Assembly (NCBI GenBank): GCA_031269245.1
Contig: JAISZL010000004.1
Coordinates: forward strand, 1 to 50,506
Reading direction: 5' to 3'
Source of the DNA: Synergistaceae bacterium
Lineage (GTDB): Bacteria; Synergistota; Synergistia; Synergistales; Synergistaceae
Length of the DNA stretch: 50,506 nt
The number at the start of each line of letters is the position of its first letter. The first letter of the stretch is position 1. Under the pieces are notes generated by a model. That model saw nothing but the letters and a program-made list of their open reading frames with translations, had not been told where the DNA came from and did no database searches. The translations under genes were made by a program, and so were the position numbers. This document shows, in pieces, positions 1 through 7,556 of the stretch.

Positions 1-206
1 GCTCTGATACGCTTACTCAGCTTCTCAATGCTAGCGCTAATCAAGAACCTGCCAAAACTCGTCGCGGATAGCGCCGCGTGCTTTTCAGCGTCGTTGATCA
101 GCTTGATAAGCCTTTTAGCCCCTTTGGCGGACATTTGCTCCTCCAAAACGTATTGCTCTTTCATCACGGCTTCTGAAATAGGCAAGACAACTTCACCACC
201 TGACAA
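1..206 (-). CDS. Partial small protein, unknown, runs off the left edge
   Basis: The minus strand is open from a TTG at 206 to the window edge, giving 68 codons with no stop. I chose this start because GAGGTGG lies six bases upstream. The visible protein is charged and helical; the stretch ALSATSFGRFLISASIEKL is reminiscent of the second half of ribbon-helix-helix antitoxin or MobC-like proteins, but that is a loose resemblance and not a family call. An alternative start is an ATG at 251-253: it is followed by six A residues and reads into a stop at once, but one extra A would put it in frame with this gene, so a homopolymer frameshift (real or sequencing) is possible. The gene is on the same strand as the recombinase and belongs to the accessory left edge. 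The opposite-strand frame looks like a shadow. Confidence 0.4.
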   Translation of the reverse strand, partial: MSGGEVVLPISEAVMKEQYVLEEQMSAKGAKRLIKLINDAEKHAALSATSFGRFLISASIEKLSKRIR

Positions 207-217
207 CTTCACCACCT
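186..217. repeat. 16-bp perfect tandem duplication at a gene start
   Basis: The unit GACAACTTCACCACCT occurs twice back to back (186-201 and 202-217). On the minus strand each copy carries an AGGTGG ribosome-binding-like site followed by TTG. Because 16 is not a multiple of three, only the outer TTG (206) opens the long frame; the inner one stops after eight codons. Confidence 0.75.
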
Positions 218-264
218 CTTCACGGGTATTATTTTTGGGTATTATTTTTTCATATTGCTAGGGA

Positions 265-1061
265 AAATTTTCCAGCGGCTACAGTTTAATTTTTATCCAT
301 CTTCCTTCGATACTGGCCCCTATTTTGTTTTTTAATTATGTAATTTTTGACGAAGAGAAGAGGTTTCAACTACCCTGTTTTTGATCCCCCAAAAGGAGGT
401 CCTAAGACAGCTAATTTTATATACAGGTGGTAATTAAGACAGTCACTTTATTTACTGATGAGTAACAATATATGTATAGAAGACATCCCACATGTTCTTT
501 TAGCCTTCTTACTACAATCAGCATATCTTCGACATGCTAATTGTATATAGACAACCTATTTATTTACTATTTTACTGCAAATTAGTTTCTACTTAGGTAA
601 AAGGATAAGTAATAATAAGACAATCCATTAAATTATTTCCTATATTTAATTATCAAGGTTCTATTTAATGTTTATTTATATATATTATATATATATTTAT
701 TGTTTTTAACTTATTCTGATCTTAATCTATTGACTTTCTTATAATTTATGCTACTCTAATACTAGAATCTTTATAAGTTCTTTTAAATCTTTTAATTCTT
801 CTTATTAGTTATAAGTAATTTATATATATTATTTATAATTAATCTATAAATAATTCTCCTAATATTAGTTACTAATATCATATTTAACTAAGTTATTTTT
901 CCTATTAATAGTATTTAAGTTATTAATATTATATTATTTAGGAAATCTTTTCTTAGTTTCTTATGGATTTAGTAACAATAATACTATTTAATTACTAGAT
1001 ATTCTCTCCTCTCTTTCCTTTCTCTCATTACCTAGATATTCCTAGATACTTATCAGGAAGC
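265..1061. other. Gene-free, strongly A+T-rich stretch next to the recombinase
   Basis: No convincing gene is present on either strand. By hand count, positions 601-960 hold 56 G or C in 360 bases (about 16%), against about 72% in a counted row inside murC. The stretch is rich in TATATA and TTAATA runs. Near the recombinase stop there are repeated TATCTAG words and a pyrimidine tract at 1005-1030. I could not identify an attachment site or a tRNA here. It is typical of the margin of integrated DNA. Confidence 0.6.
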
Positions 1062-1964
1062 TTATTCGATATATTGTTCTAACTGATTGTCTGTTAAATG
1101 CATGTATCTAGCAGTAGTCGTTATTGTCGTATGTCCTGCCCATTGCTGGATATGTGTTATAGGAACTCCCCGCGTTGCTAAATTGGTTAAACAAGAATGT
1201 CTTAGAATATGTGGAACAAATTCAGGATTATTTACCAGGTAGTCCAGCCCGTGCAAGCACTGTTTCATACGTGTCCACTTGGCGTATACCTCATTTTTGG
1301 TATAGCGGAATAATTTTCCTTCTTCCCCTAACCGTGATGTTATGACGTTCTTGGCAGCTTCAGTCATAGGTATCGTTCGGGGTTTATTGTTCTTAGATAC
1401 ATTGACCGTTAAGTATCCATATTTTCCCTTATTAGGGTTGATGTCATTTTGTTCAAGTCTCAAGAGTTCTGATAAACGCAAGCCAGTTGCATATAGCACA
1501 ATGAAGATATCACGCATATCAAGATCACAAAGCTGCTCGATTATGTTTGCGTATTCATGTTGAGTTATTGTCAACATTCTCCTGTTGTTCTCTTTTAGTT
1601 GGCTTATTTCGATTATTTCGTTTGTGTATCCCATTATTCGAGCATGTTTGATCAAGACTTTCAAAGCGGATAGGTGACGGTTAATTGTCGCGGGTTTTAT
1701 CCCTTCAGAGAGTTCCCTTGAGATGAAGTCATGAACTTGTCTATTCGTGATAGTACATACTGAGGTATCGCCGCCAAAGAAGTTGACGACGTGCTTTAAT
1801 GCGCTGTTTATATTTTTAGAGCTTTTCAGCAACGACCAACGAGTTTGTGTAAGTTCTTGGATTAAAGCCAAGAGTTTTACACATGGAGTTACTGGTGTTT
1901 GCCTTATTTGTGGATCATTGTTAATTATGGCGCTTTTGGTGCTTGTTTCTTTACTTTCTAGCAT
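1062..1964 (-). CDS. Tyrosine recombinase / integrase (XerC/D-like)
   Basis: A 300-residue site-specific recombinase of the phage-integrase family, which cuts and rejoins DNA through a 3'-phosphotyrosine link. All catalytic residues are visible: Arg163 (in ATGLRLSELL), Lys191 (in VSKNNKPRT), His252 and Arg255 (HILRHS), His278 (WAGHTT) and the nucleophile Tyr287 (TARYMHL). Residues about 35-115 form the SAM-like core-binding domain. The ATG start has AGAGGT just upstream. Length and architecture match compact Xer-like integrases, but the A+T-rich flank, and the lack of a housekeeping neighbour, argue for an element-borne enzyme rather than the chromosomal XerC or XerD. No partner excisionase is visible. 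Only noncoding A+T-rich sequence separates it from the next gene. Confidence 0.93.
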   Translation of the reverse strand: MLESKETSTKSAIINNDPQIRQTPVTPCVKLLALIQELTQTRWSLLKSSKNINSALKHVVNFFGGDTSVCTITNRQVHDFISRELSEGIKPATINRHLSALKVLIKHARIMGYTNEIIEISQLKENNRRMLTITQHEYANIIEQLCDLDMRDIFIVLYATGLRLSELLRLEQNDINPNKGKYGYLTVNVSKNNKPRTIPMTEAAKNVITSRLGEEGKLFRYTKNEVYAKWTRMKQCLHGLDYLVNNPEFVPHILRHSCLTNLATRGVPITHIQQWAGHTTITTTARYMHLTDNQLEQYIE

Positions 1965-2097
1965 TTTGTTACCTCTTTTGCTGGTATTCTAAGCAATAAA
2001 GATGGAAACTTAAAATACCTATTGTATTTTTAACAAAAGAGGTTTACAATTGAATCAAAATAGAACAAATGGTTAAATAAATGACACATAATAATAC

Positions 2098-2985
2098 TTA
2101 TGTACTATACGAACTTTTCCACAGAAGCCTGTTGTCCTCGAACGTGGCATCGATGCATCCCTCGTCGTTGAGATACGACAGGAACGACCGTATCGTACAG
2201 CCGACGAGTGTGTACTGGCTCAGATCCATTGACATCCCGTAGGAGTCGAACAAGTACTTCAAAATCTCCTCGAACTGGGCACCCATCTCGCAGATAGCCG
2301 TGATTTTGTCCGCGATATCCAACACCCTCCGGCGGTTCGCGTCGACGAGCGGTTTCACGTCGGAGGTCGCTGGCGAGTGAGACGGTATGAATAGCCTTCC
2401 GGCGAGGGTTTCCACCGTCGAGAGCGTTTCGAGGTATTTCCTGACGTCATACAAAAAAGGAATCCCGTACTTTTTGAGCGTCGTCTCGCTAGCCAGAGAA
2501 TCCGCGATGAACCAAACGTCGTCGGGGGTCCTGATCCCCAGCATTGCGAACGAGTGTCCGTCCAGCCGCAGGGTCTCGAGTCCGTCCGGGAGCGAATCCC
2601 GCGCGAGCTCGCTCACGTCGCTCGGCGCGGAGTAAAGCAGCTTGTTTCTCATGGCCTTTGCTGGGAATCCTCCGCACACGAAGGACGTGTTCAAGATGGA
2701 GTTCTTTATGATCGCAGCTTCCTCCCCTGCCGCATATATCCCGCAACCCGTGCGGGATTGCAGGAAGTTGTTGCCTCCGACGTGGTCCGCGTGCGAGTGC
2801 GTGTTGATTATGGTCTCCGGCCTCCATCCCCTCTCCTCCAAGATGCGAAGCACCCTCTTACCGACGTCCTTGTCGATGCCGCTGTCTATGAGACAGACGC
2901 TCGACTCACCCGCCCTGTATACCCCTATCTTGGACGGGCTGTCGATGTAATACGTCCTCTCGCCCGCCTGGATCAATTCGTACAC
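2098..2985 (-). CDS. Metallo-beta-lactamase-fold hydrolase
   Basis: A 295-residue protein of the metallo-beta-lactamase superfamily. The metal-binding HSHADH motif is at about residues 63-68, preceded by an LIDSG strand, and later His and Asp ligands appear in LDGHSFAMLG and IADS. The last 80 residues are helical and resemble a winged-helix-like tail, as in other standalone MBL proteins. I chose the GTG at 2985 because GGGGGGCGAGGT lies just upstream; the ATG at 3084 would add 33 residues that look like translated promoter sequence and has no ribosome-binding site. The substrate cannot be told from sequence. It is divergent from the ACR3 exporter, with about 140 bases between the starts, which could mean shared control but does not show it. 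Confidence 0.85.
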   Translation of the reverse strand: MYELIQAGERTYYIDSPSKIGVYRAGESSVCLIDSGIDKDVGKRVLRILEERGWRPETIINTHSHADHVGGNNFLQSRTGCGIYAAGEEAAIIKNSILNTSFVCGGFPAKAMRNKLLYSAPSDVSELARDSLPDGLETLRLDGHSFAMLGIRTPDDVWFIADSLASETTLKKYGIPFLYDVRKYLETLSTVETLAGRLFIPSHSPATSDVKPLVDANRRRVLDIADKITAICEMGAQFEEILKYLFDSYGMSMDLSQYTLVGCTIRSFLSYLNDEGCIDATFEDNRLLWKSSYST

Positions 2986-3126
2986 GCGACCTCGCCCCCC
3001 AATCGATTTAATACATGTAAAGCATAATAATATCACAGTGAGCGTCACGATGGACTCAGGCGCGACCTCAAGCGCATTTGACATTCATCTATGTGATACA
3101 TATAATATCGCGAGGGGGGTTGCGAT

Positions 3127-4188
3127 ATGGGAAAAGCGAAAGATGCTGGCATGGGTTTTTTCGAGAAATACTTGACGCTTTGGGTCGTTCTCTGCATGGT
3201 CTCGGGCGTTTTCGTAGGGAAATACATGCCGTTTGTTCCAGCGTTTTTGAGTCGTTTCGAGTACGCAAACGTATCTATCCCCATTGCGGTTTTGATATGG
3301 GGCATGATTTATCCGATGATGTTAAAGGTGGATTTCCCCAGCGTGAAAAATGTGGGGAAAAACCCGAAGGGGCTTTTTGTTACATGGATTACGAACTGGT
3401 TGATAAAGCCATTTACCATGTTTGGCATCGCAGGCCTGTTTTTCCACGTGATATTCAATGCCTTCATCCCGGGCGAACTGGCGAGAGACTATCTTGCCGG
3501 AGCGGTTCTTCTCGGGGCCGCGCCATGCACCGCGATGGTTTTTGTTTGGAGCCACCTTGCGAAGGGCGACGCCGCATATACGGTTGTCCAGGTCGCGACG
3601 AATGATTTGATCATCCTTGTTGCCTTCACTCCGATTGTCGCTTTCTTGCTGGGCGTGAGCGGGGTTTCCGTCCCGTGGGATACGCTGTTGCTGTCTGTGG
3701 TTTTGTTCGTGGTGACACCGCTTGCGGGCGGGGTGGCTACACGCAACTCGGTCATAAAACACAAGGGGGCAGATTACTTTCAAAACAGCTTCATTCCAAA
3801 GTTCAACAATATAACGGTGGCCGGTCTGTTGCTCACACTTGTAATTATCTTCTCCTTTCAGGGGGGCGTTATTTTAGAAAATCCTTTGCATATCGTACTG
3901 ATTGCCGTGCCGCTCGTGATTCAAACATTTTTAATTTTCTTCATAGCCTACCTGGCGGGCCTGATGCTGAAACTGCCGCACGACATAGCCGCACCCGCCG
4001 GAATGATCGGCGCTTCAAATTTTTTCGAGCTGGCTGTCGCTGTGGCAATTTCGCTGTTCGGGGCCTCTTCCCCGGTCGCGCTCGCCACTATCGTCGGTGT
4101 ATTGGTTGAAGTTCCCGTTATGCTGACCTTGGTTCAAATCGCGAACAAAACACGCGTTTGGTTCCCCAATGCCGCGGAAAAAATGTGA
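3127..4188 (+). CDS. ACR3-family arsenite efflux transporter
   Basis: A 353-residue inner-membrane protein with about ten transmembrane helices, matching the ACR3 (arsenical resistance-3) family of the bile acid/arsenite transporter superfamily, which exports arsenite by the proton-motive force. The family hallmark GAAPCTAMVFVWSHL is present with its essential cysteine at residue 134, and the conserved glutamate lies in SNFFELAVAVAISLFG near residue 301. Length is normal for the family. The ATG has GAGGGGGG seven bases upstream, and TATAAT lies at about 3101-3106. No arsR, arsC or arsenic-sensing gene is next to it, which is unusual for an ars locus, so the substrate could be another oxyanion. 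Base composition is close to that of the core genes. Confidence 0.9.
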   Translation: MGKAKDAGMGFFEKYLTLWVVLCMVSGVFVGKYMPFVPAFLSRFEYANVSIPIAVLIWGMIYPMMLKVDFPSVKNVGKNPKGLFVTWITNWLIKPFTMFGIAGLFFHVIFNAFIPGELARDYLAGAVLLGAAPCTAMVFVWSHLAKGDAAYTVVQVATNDLIILVAFTPIVAFLLGVSGVSVPWDTLLLSVVLFVVTPLAGGVATRNSVIKHKGADYFQNSFIPKFNNITVAGLLLTLVIIFSFQGGVILENPLHIVLIAVPLVIQTFLIFFIAYLAGLMLKLPHDIAAPAGMIGASNFFELAVAVAISLFGASSPVALATIVGVLVEVPVMLTLVQIANKTRVWFPNAAEKM

Positions 4189-4264
4189 TCTTATACCAGA
4201 AGAAGAACGAACGCGGTAAACGATAAAGCTCATCGGTAGGTGCCGTTGCGGCATAACACAGACA

Positions 4265-4293
4265 GGCGCGCAACCCATATGGAGATGCGCGCC
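4265..4293. terminator. Hairpin between convergent ACR3 and tpiA
   Basis: GGCGCGCA and TGCGCGCC form an 8-bp stem around a 13-base loop. ATTTTCG follows on the plus strand, so it may end the ACR3 transcript and possibly tpiA from the other side. The T-run is short. Confidence 0.55.
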
Positions 4294-4309
4294 ATTTTCG
4301 CAAAAGTCC

Positions 4310-5104
4310 TTACAGCGCGGACTCTATGATTTTCTCGAACTGCTCCACGTCGAGCGACGCGCCGCCTATGAGCAGTCCGTCGATGTCGCTCTGTGCCAGC
4401 AGAGCGCCGCTGTTCTCCGGCTTGACCGACCCGCCGTAGAGTATCCTCAGCGAGTCGGACGCGGCGATGCCGAATTTATCGTAGGCGAGCGTGCGGATGA
4501 AGTCGCATGCGTCCTCCGCGTCGGAGTCGCTGGCTGTCTTGCCGGTGCCTATAGCCCACACAGGCTCATAGGCAATGACCACCATCTCCCCTATCACGTC
4601 GCTTGTAAGGGAGCTCCAAGCTGAAGTCAACTGGGAGCTCAATACCTTTTCCATGCTGCCGGACGTGCGCTCATCGAGCGTCTCCCCGACGCAAAAGATG
4701 GGGAGCACCCCTGACTCCAGGGTGGCGATCAGCTTCTTCTCCAACGCATCGTCGGTCTCACCGAAAACGTGCCGCCGCTCACTGTGCCCGATGATGACGT
4801 ACTTGCAGCCGGACTCCTCGATCATCGGCAGGGACACCTCGCCGGTAAAGGCTCCGCCGCGCTTGTGATGCGCGTTCTGCGCCGCTATGTCGATCAGATT
4901 CGTCCTCCGCGCCGCAACGGCGCTCGCTATAGACGTGAAGGGCGGCGCCAGGACTATCTCTATCCTCCCGGACGAGACGGCGTCCGCGGATCTTTTGCCG
5001 CCCCGGTCGGAGGCGAACCACTCCTCCAGCGCGGAGACGAAGTCCTCCGCGGCTGCCGGCCCGTTGTTCATCTTCCAGTTGCCCGCGATCATTTTCCTGC
5101 GCAT
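4310..5104 (-). CDS. tpiA: Triosephosphate isomerase
   Basis: This enzyme interconverts dihydroxyacetone phosphate and glyceraldehyde 3-phosphate in glycolysis and gluconeogenesis. The protein of 264 residues has the AGNWKMN motif with Lys11, the catalytic His107 in IIGHSERR, the catalytic Glu180 in AYEPVWAIGTG, and the phosphate-binding YGGSVKPEN near the end. I chose the ATG at 5104, which has GGGGGG five bases upstream, over an ATG six codons earlier. It is the last gene of gap-pgk-tpiA, 44 bases after pgk. Length is normal and all catalytic residues are intact. Confidence 0.97.
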   Translation of the reverse strand: MRRKMIAGNWKMNNGPAAAEDFVSALEEWFASDRGGKRSADAVSSGRIEIVLAPPFTSIASAVAARRTNLIDIAAQNAHHKRGGAFTGEVSLPMIEESGCKYVIIGHSERRHVFGETDDALEKKLIATLESGVLPIFCVGETLDERTSGSMEKVLSSQLTSAWSSLTSDVIGEMVVIAYEPVWAIGTGKTASDSDAEDACDFIRTLAYDKFGIAASDSLRILYGGSVKPENSGALLAQSDIDGLLIGGASLDVEQFEKIIESAL

Positions 5105-5148
5105 CGGTATCCCCCCTATCATATCCTCAACGATAAATCAGCCTTTTC

Positions 5149-6339
5149 CTAAATGATAAAGGGCTCCACGCCGGGCAGGACCCTGCCCTCGAAGAACTCG
5201 AGGGACGCCCCGCCGCCCGTGGAGACGTGAGTCACGTCGCGCTCATGGCCGAACTGCGCTATCGCCGCCGCCGAGTCGCCGCCGCCTACGACCGTAAGCG
5301 CGCCGTCCTTCGTGGCGGCGGCCATCTCGTCCGCTATGGCGGCCGTCCCGGCGGCGAAGGGAGACAGCTCGAACACGCCCATCGGGCCGTTCCACAGAAC
5401 CGTCTCAGCCTTCCTCAGCTCCGCCCTGAACGCCTTTGCGGTCTTGGGGCCAATGTCCAGCCCCATCAGGTCATGCGGTATGGCATTGGCCGCGACCACG
5501 GTTGGCGTCGAGTCGGCGGATACCTCGGCCGCTGCGACGACGTCCGTTGGCAGCAACAACGGCACGCCCTTCTTTCGCGCGCGCTCCGACATCTCCCTTG
5601 CGAAGTCGAGCTTGTCAGCCTCGCAGAGCGAGTGGCCTATCTCATGCCCGTCTGCCTTCAGGAAGGTGAAAGCCATTCCGCCTCCGATTATGATTGAGTC
5701 CGCCGAGCCGAGCATGTTCTCGATCACGCCGATCTTGTCGGACACCTTTGCCCCGCCCAGTATCAAGACGAACGGGTGCCTGGGGTTGTCGCGGACCGAG
5801 CTCAGCATCTCAATCTCCCGGATCAGCAGAGGCCCAGCGAACGACGGCAGGAAGGTCACTACCGCCCTCGTGGAGGCGTGAGCTCTGTGCGCCGCGCTGA
5901 AGGCGTCCATTATGAACACCTCGAAAGGCGCGGCGAGTCTTTCGGCGAACGGCGCGTCATTCTCCTCCTCGTAGGGGTAAAAACGCAGGTTCTCGAGGAC
6001 TGCCACGTCCCCGGGGGACATGGCGCCGACGGCGGACTGTACCTGTTCGCCTATGCAGTCCTGGACGAACGTGACCTTTTTGCCGATCGTCTCCGACAGT
6101 GCGTCCGCAATCGGTTCGAGGGAGTACTTCGGAGCGACGGCGCCCTTCGGCCTGCCGAGGTGGGAGCAGAGCGTGACGCGCGCCCCCAGGGATGAGAGCT
6201 CCCTTATCAGGGGAACGTGCGCGTTGATCCTCATAGCGTCGGAGACGCGGCCGTCAGGCGACAGCGGCACGTTGAAATCGACGCGGACAAGGACCCTTTT
6301 ACCCGACACGTCGGATGGGGAGAATGTCCTGAGCTTCAA
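5149..6339 (-). CDS. pgk: Phosphoglycerate kinase
   Basis: This kinase makes ATP from 1,3-bisphosphoglycerate and ADP. The 396-residue protein starts with the family signature RVLVRVDFNVPLSPDG (from about residue 15), has the hinge-region LILGGAKVSDKIGV, and ends with the nucleotide-binding GGGDSAAAIAQFG followed by STGGGASLEFFEG. It starts only three bases after the gap stop codon, so the two are translated from one mRNA. It forms the middle of the gap-pgk-tpiA glycolytic operon. Nothing unusual was seen; length is typical of the monomeric bacterial enzyme. Confidence 0.97.
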   Translation of the reverse strand: MKLRTFSPSDVSGKRVLVRVDFNVPLSPDGRVSDAMRINAHVPLIRELSSLGARVTLCSHLGRPKGAVAPKYSLEPIADALSETIGKKVTFVQDCIGEQVQSAVGAMSPGDVAVLENLRFYPYEEENDAPFAERLAAPFEVFIMDAFSAAHRAHASTRAVVTFLPSFAGPLLIREIEMLSSVRDNPRHPFVLILGGAKVSDKIGVIENMLGSADSIIIGGGMAFTFLKADGHEIGHSLCEADKLDFAREMSERARKKGVPLLLPTDVVAAAEVSADSTPTVVAANAIPHDLMGLDIGPKTAKAFRAELRKAETVLWNGPMGVFELSPFAAGTAAIADEMAAATKDGALTVVGGGDSAAAIAQFGHERDVTHVSTGGGASLEFFEGRVLPGVEPFII

Positions 6340-6342
6340 TGC

Positions 6343-7368
6343 TTACAGCCCCTTTTCGACGATGAGGCCGACGAGGTCAACCACCCTCGCGCTGTAGCCC
6401 CACTCGTTGTCGTACCACGACAGCACCTTGGCCATGTTGTCTATCACCGTGGTGTGCTTCGGCGCGAATATGGACGAGTGGGGATCACCGACGAAGTCCA
6501 TCGACACGAGGTCGTCAGGCTCATAGCCCAGTATCCCCTTGAGCTGGCCCTCCGCGTACTCCTTGACCGCGGCGTTGATCTCGTCCTTCGTCGCCGGGCG
6601 CGCCAGCTCGGCGGTGAAGTCGACCACTGACACGTCCGGCGTGGGGACGCGGAGCGAGAAGCCGTTCAGTTTGCCCTTGAGCTCGGGCATGACCTCGGCT
6701 ATGGCCTTCGCGGCGCCTGTGCTCGTCGGTATTATGGAGAGCGCCGCCGCCCTCCCGCGCGTTATGGCGCTCATCCCCTTGCGCGGCGGGAAGTCGAGCG
6801 TGACCTGGTCGTTCGTGTACGAGTGAACCGTGTTCATCAGACCCTTGACTATGCCGAAGCGCTCGTGGAGCACCTTCACGACCGGAGCCAGGCAGTTCGT
6901 CGTGCAGGACGCGTTGGATATGATGTTGTGGCGAGCCGGGTCGTAGGATTTTTCGTTGACCCCCATGACTATCGTGACGTCTTGGTTTGTGGCCGGCGCG
7001 GAGATGAGGACCTTCTTGGCCCCAGCCTCTATGTGGGCCCTCGCCTTCGCTCCGTCGGTGAAACGCCCCGTGCTCTCTATGACGATGTCAACGCCCATGT
7101 CCTTCCACGGGAGCTTTGCCGGGTCGGCCTCGGCCGTCGCCTTTATCCTGTGCCCATTTACCTCCAGCGTGTCCCCCGACAGCTCTACCGTCCCGTCGAA
7201 CCTGCGGAACACCGAGTCGTACTTCAACAGATACGCCAGCACGTCCGGCGGGGTCAGGTCGTTCACCGCCACGACGTCGAAACCGCGCTCCCCGCGCGAG
7301 AAGAACGAGCGGAGGACCAGACGGCCGATCCGGCCAAAACCGTTGATAGCTACCTTGCTCCTTGCCAT
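6343..7368 (-). CDS. gap: Glyceraldehyde-3-phosphate dehydrogenase (type I)
   Basis: This enzyme oxidises glyceraldehyde 3-phosphate to 1,3-bisphosphoglycerate with reduction of NAD. The protein of 341 residues has the Rossmann motif INGFGRIGR at 8-16, NDL near residue 36 as in NAD-preferring enzymes, the catalytic cysteine Cys155 in SNASCTTNCLAP and the base His182 in MNTVHSYTND. The WYDNEWGYS motif near the C-terminus is intact. The start is supported by AAGGAGGTC nine bases upstream, the strongest ribosome-binding site in this operon. It leads gap-pgk-tpiA, which follows the debranching-enzyme gene in the same direction but after a terminator-like hairpin, so it probably has its own promoter. 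Confidence 0.97.
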   Translation of the reverse strand: MARSKVAINGFGRIGRLVLRSFFSRGERGFDVVAVNDLTPPDVLAYLLKYDSVFRRFDGTVELSGDTLEVNGHRIKATAEADPAKLPWKDMGVDIVIESTGRFTDGAKARAHIEAGAKKVLISAPATNQDVTIVMGVNEKSYDPARHNIISNASCTTNCLAPVVKVLHERFGIVKGLMNTVHSYTNDQVTLDFPPRKGMSAITRGRAAALSIIPTSTGAAKAIAEVMPELKGKLNGFSLRVPTPDVSVVDFTAELARPATKDEINAAVKEYAEGQLKGILGYEPDDLVSMDFVGDPHSSIFAPKHTTVIDNMAKVLSWYDNEWGYSARVVDLVGLIVEKGL

Positions 7369-7425
7369 TGTAAAGACCTCCTTGGAGTGTAATGTTTTTT
7401 GAAGGATTTTTCCGCCTCATGCCAT

Positions 7426-7453
7426 ATCATACAGCCATTAAAGAAATCCCCAA
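7426..7453 (-). promoter_or_regulatory. Candidate promoter of gap-pgk-tpiA
   Basis: Read on the minus strand, TTGGGG (7448-7453) and TATGAT (7426-7431) are 16 bases apart, about 60 bases before the gap start. A second possible -35, TTGACC, lies farther upstream. The match to sigma-70 consensus is fair at -10 and weak at -35. Confidence 0.45.
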
Positions 7454-7518
7454 CCCATGACAGACTAGCAAAAAAGGCATGAACGGTCAATGCGGCACCG
7501 AAATTTTTGCCGATGCCG

Positions 7519-7556
7519 AACGATGCCGAGGGGCTCGATAACCCCGAGGCATCGTT
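7519..7556 (-). terminator. Hairpin overlapping the debranching-enzyme stop codon
   Basis: Arms AACGATGCC/GGCATCGTT (9 bp) and GGGG/CCCC (4 bp) are separated by a symmetric GA/GA internal loop and enclose an 8-base loop. The hairpin reaches into the TAA stop codon of the debranching enzyme. No good T-run follows on the minus strand, so it may stabilise or separate the upstream mRNA from gap rather than act as a strong terminator. Confidence 0.6.

Noticed and set aside
28-261. Plus-strand 77-codon frame at the left edge
   Set aside because: It has no ribosome-binding site and mirrors the better minus-strand partial gene, whose codon pattern and start context are more convincing.
2986-3084. 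33-residue N-terminal extension of the MBL hydrolase
   Set aside because: No ribosome-binding site before the ATG, and the encoded segment looks like translated intergenic DNA; the GTG at 2985 has a strong site.
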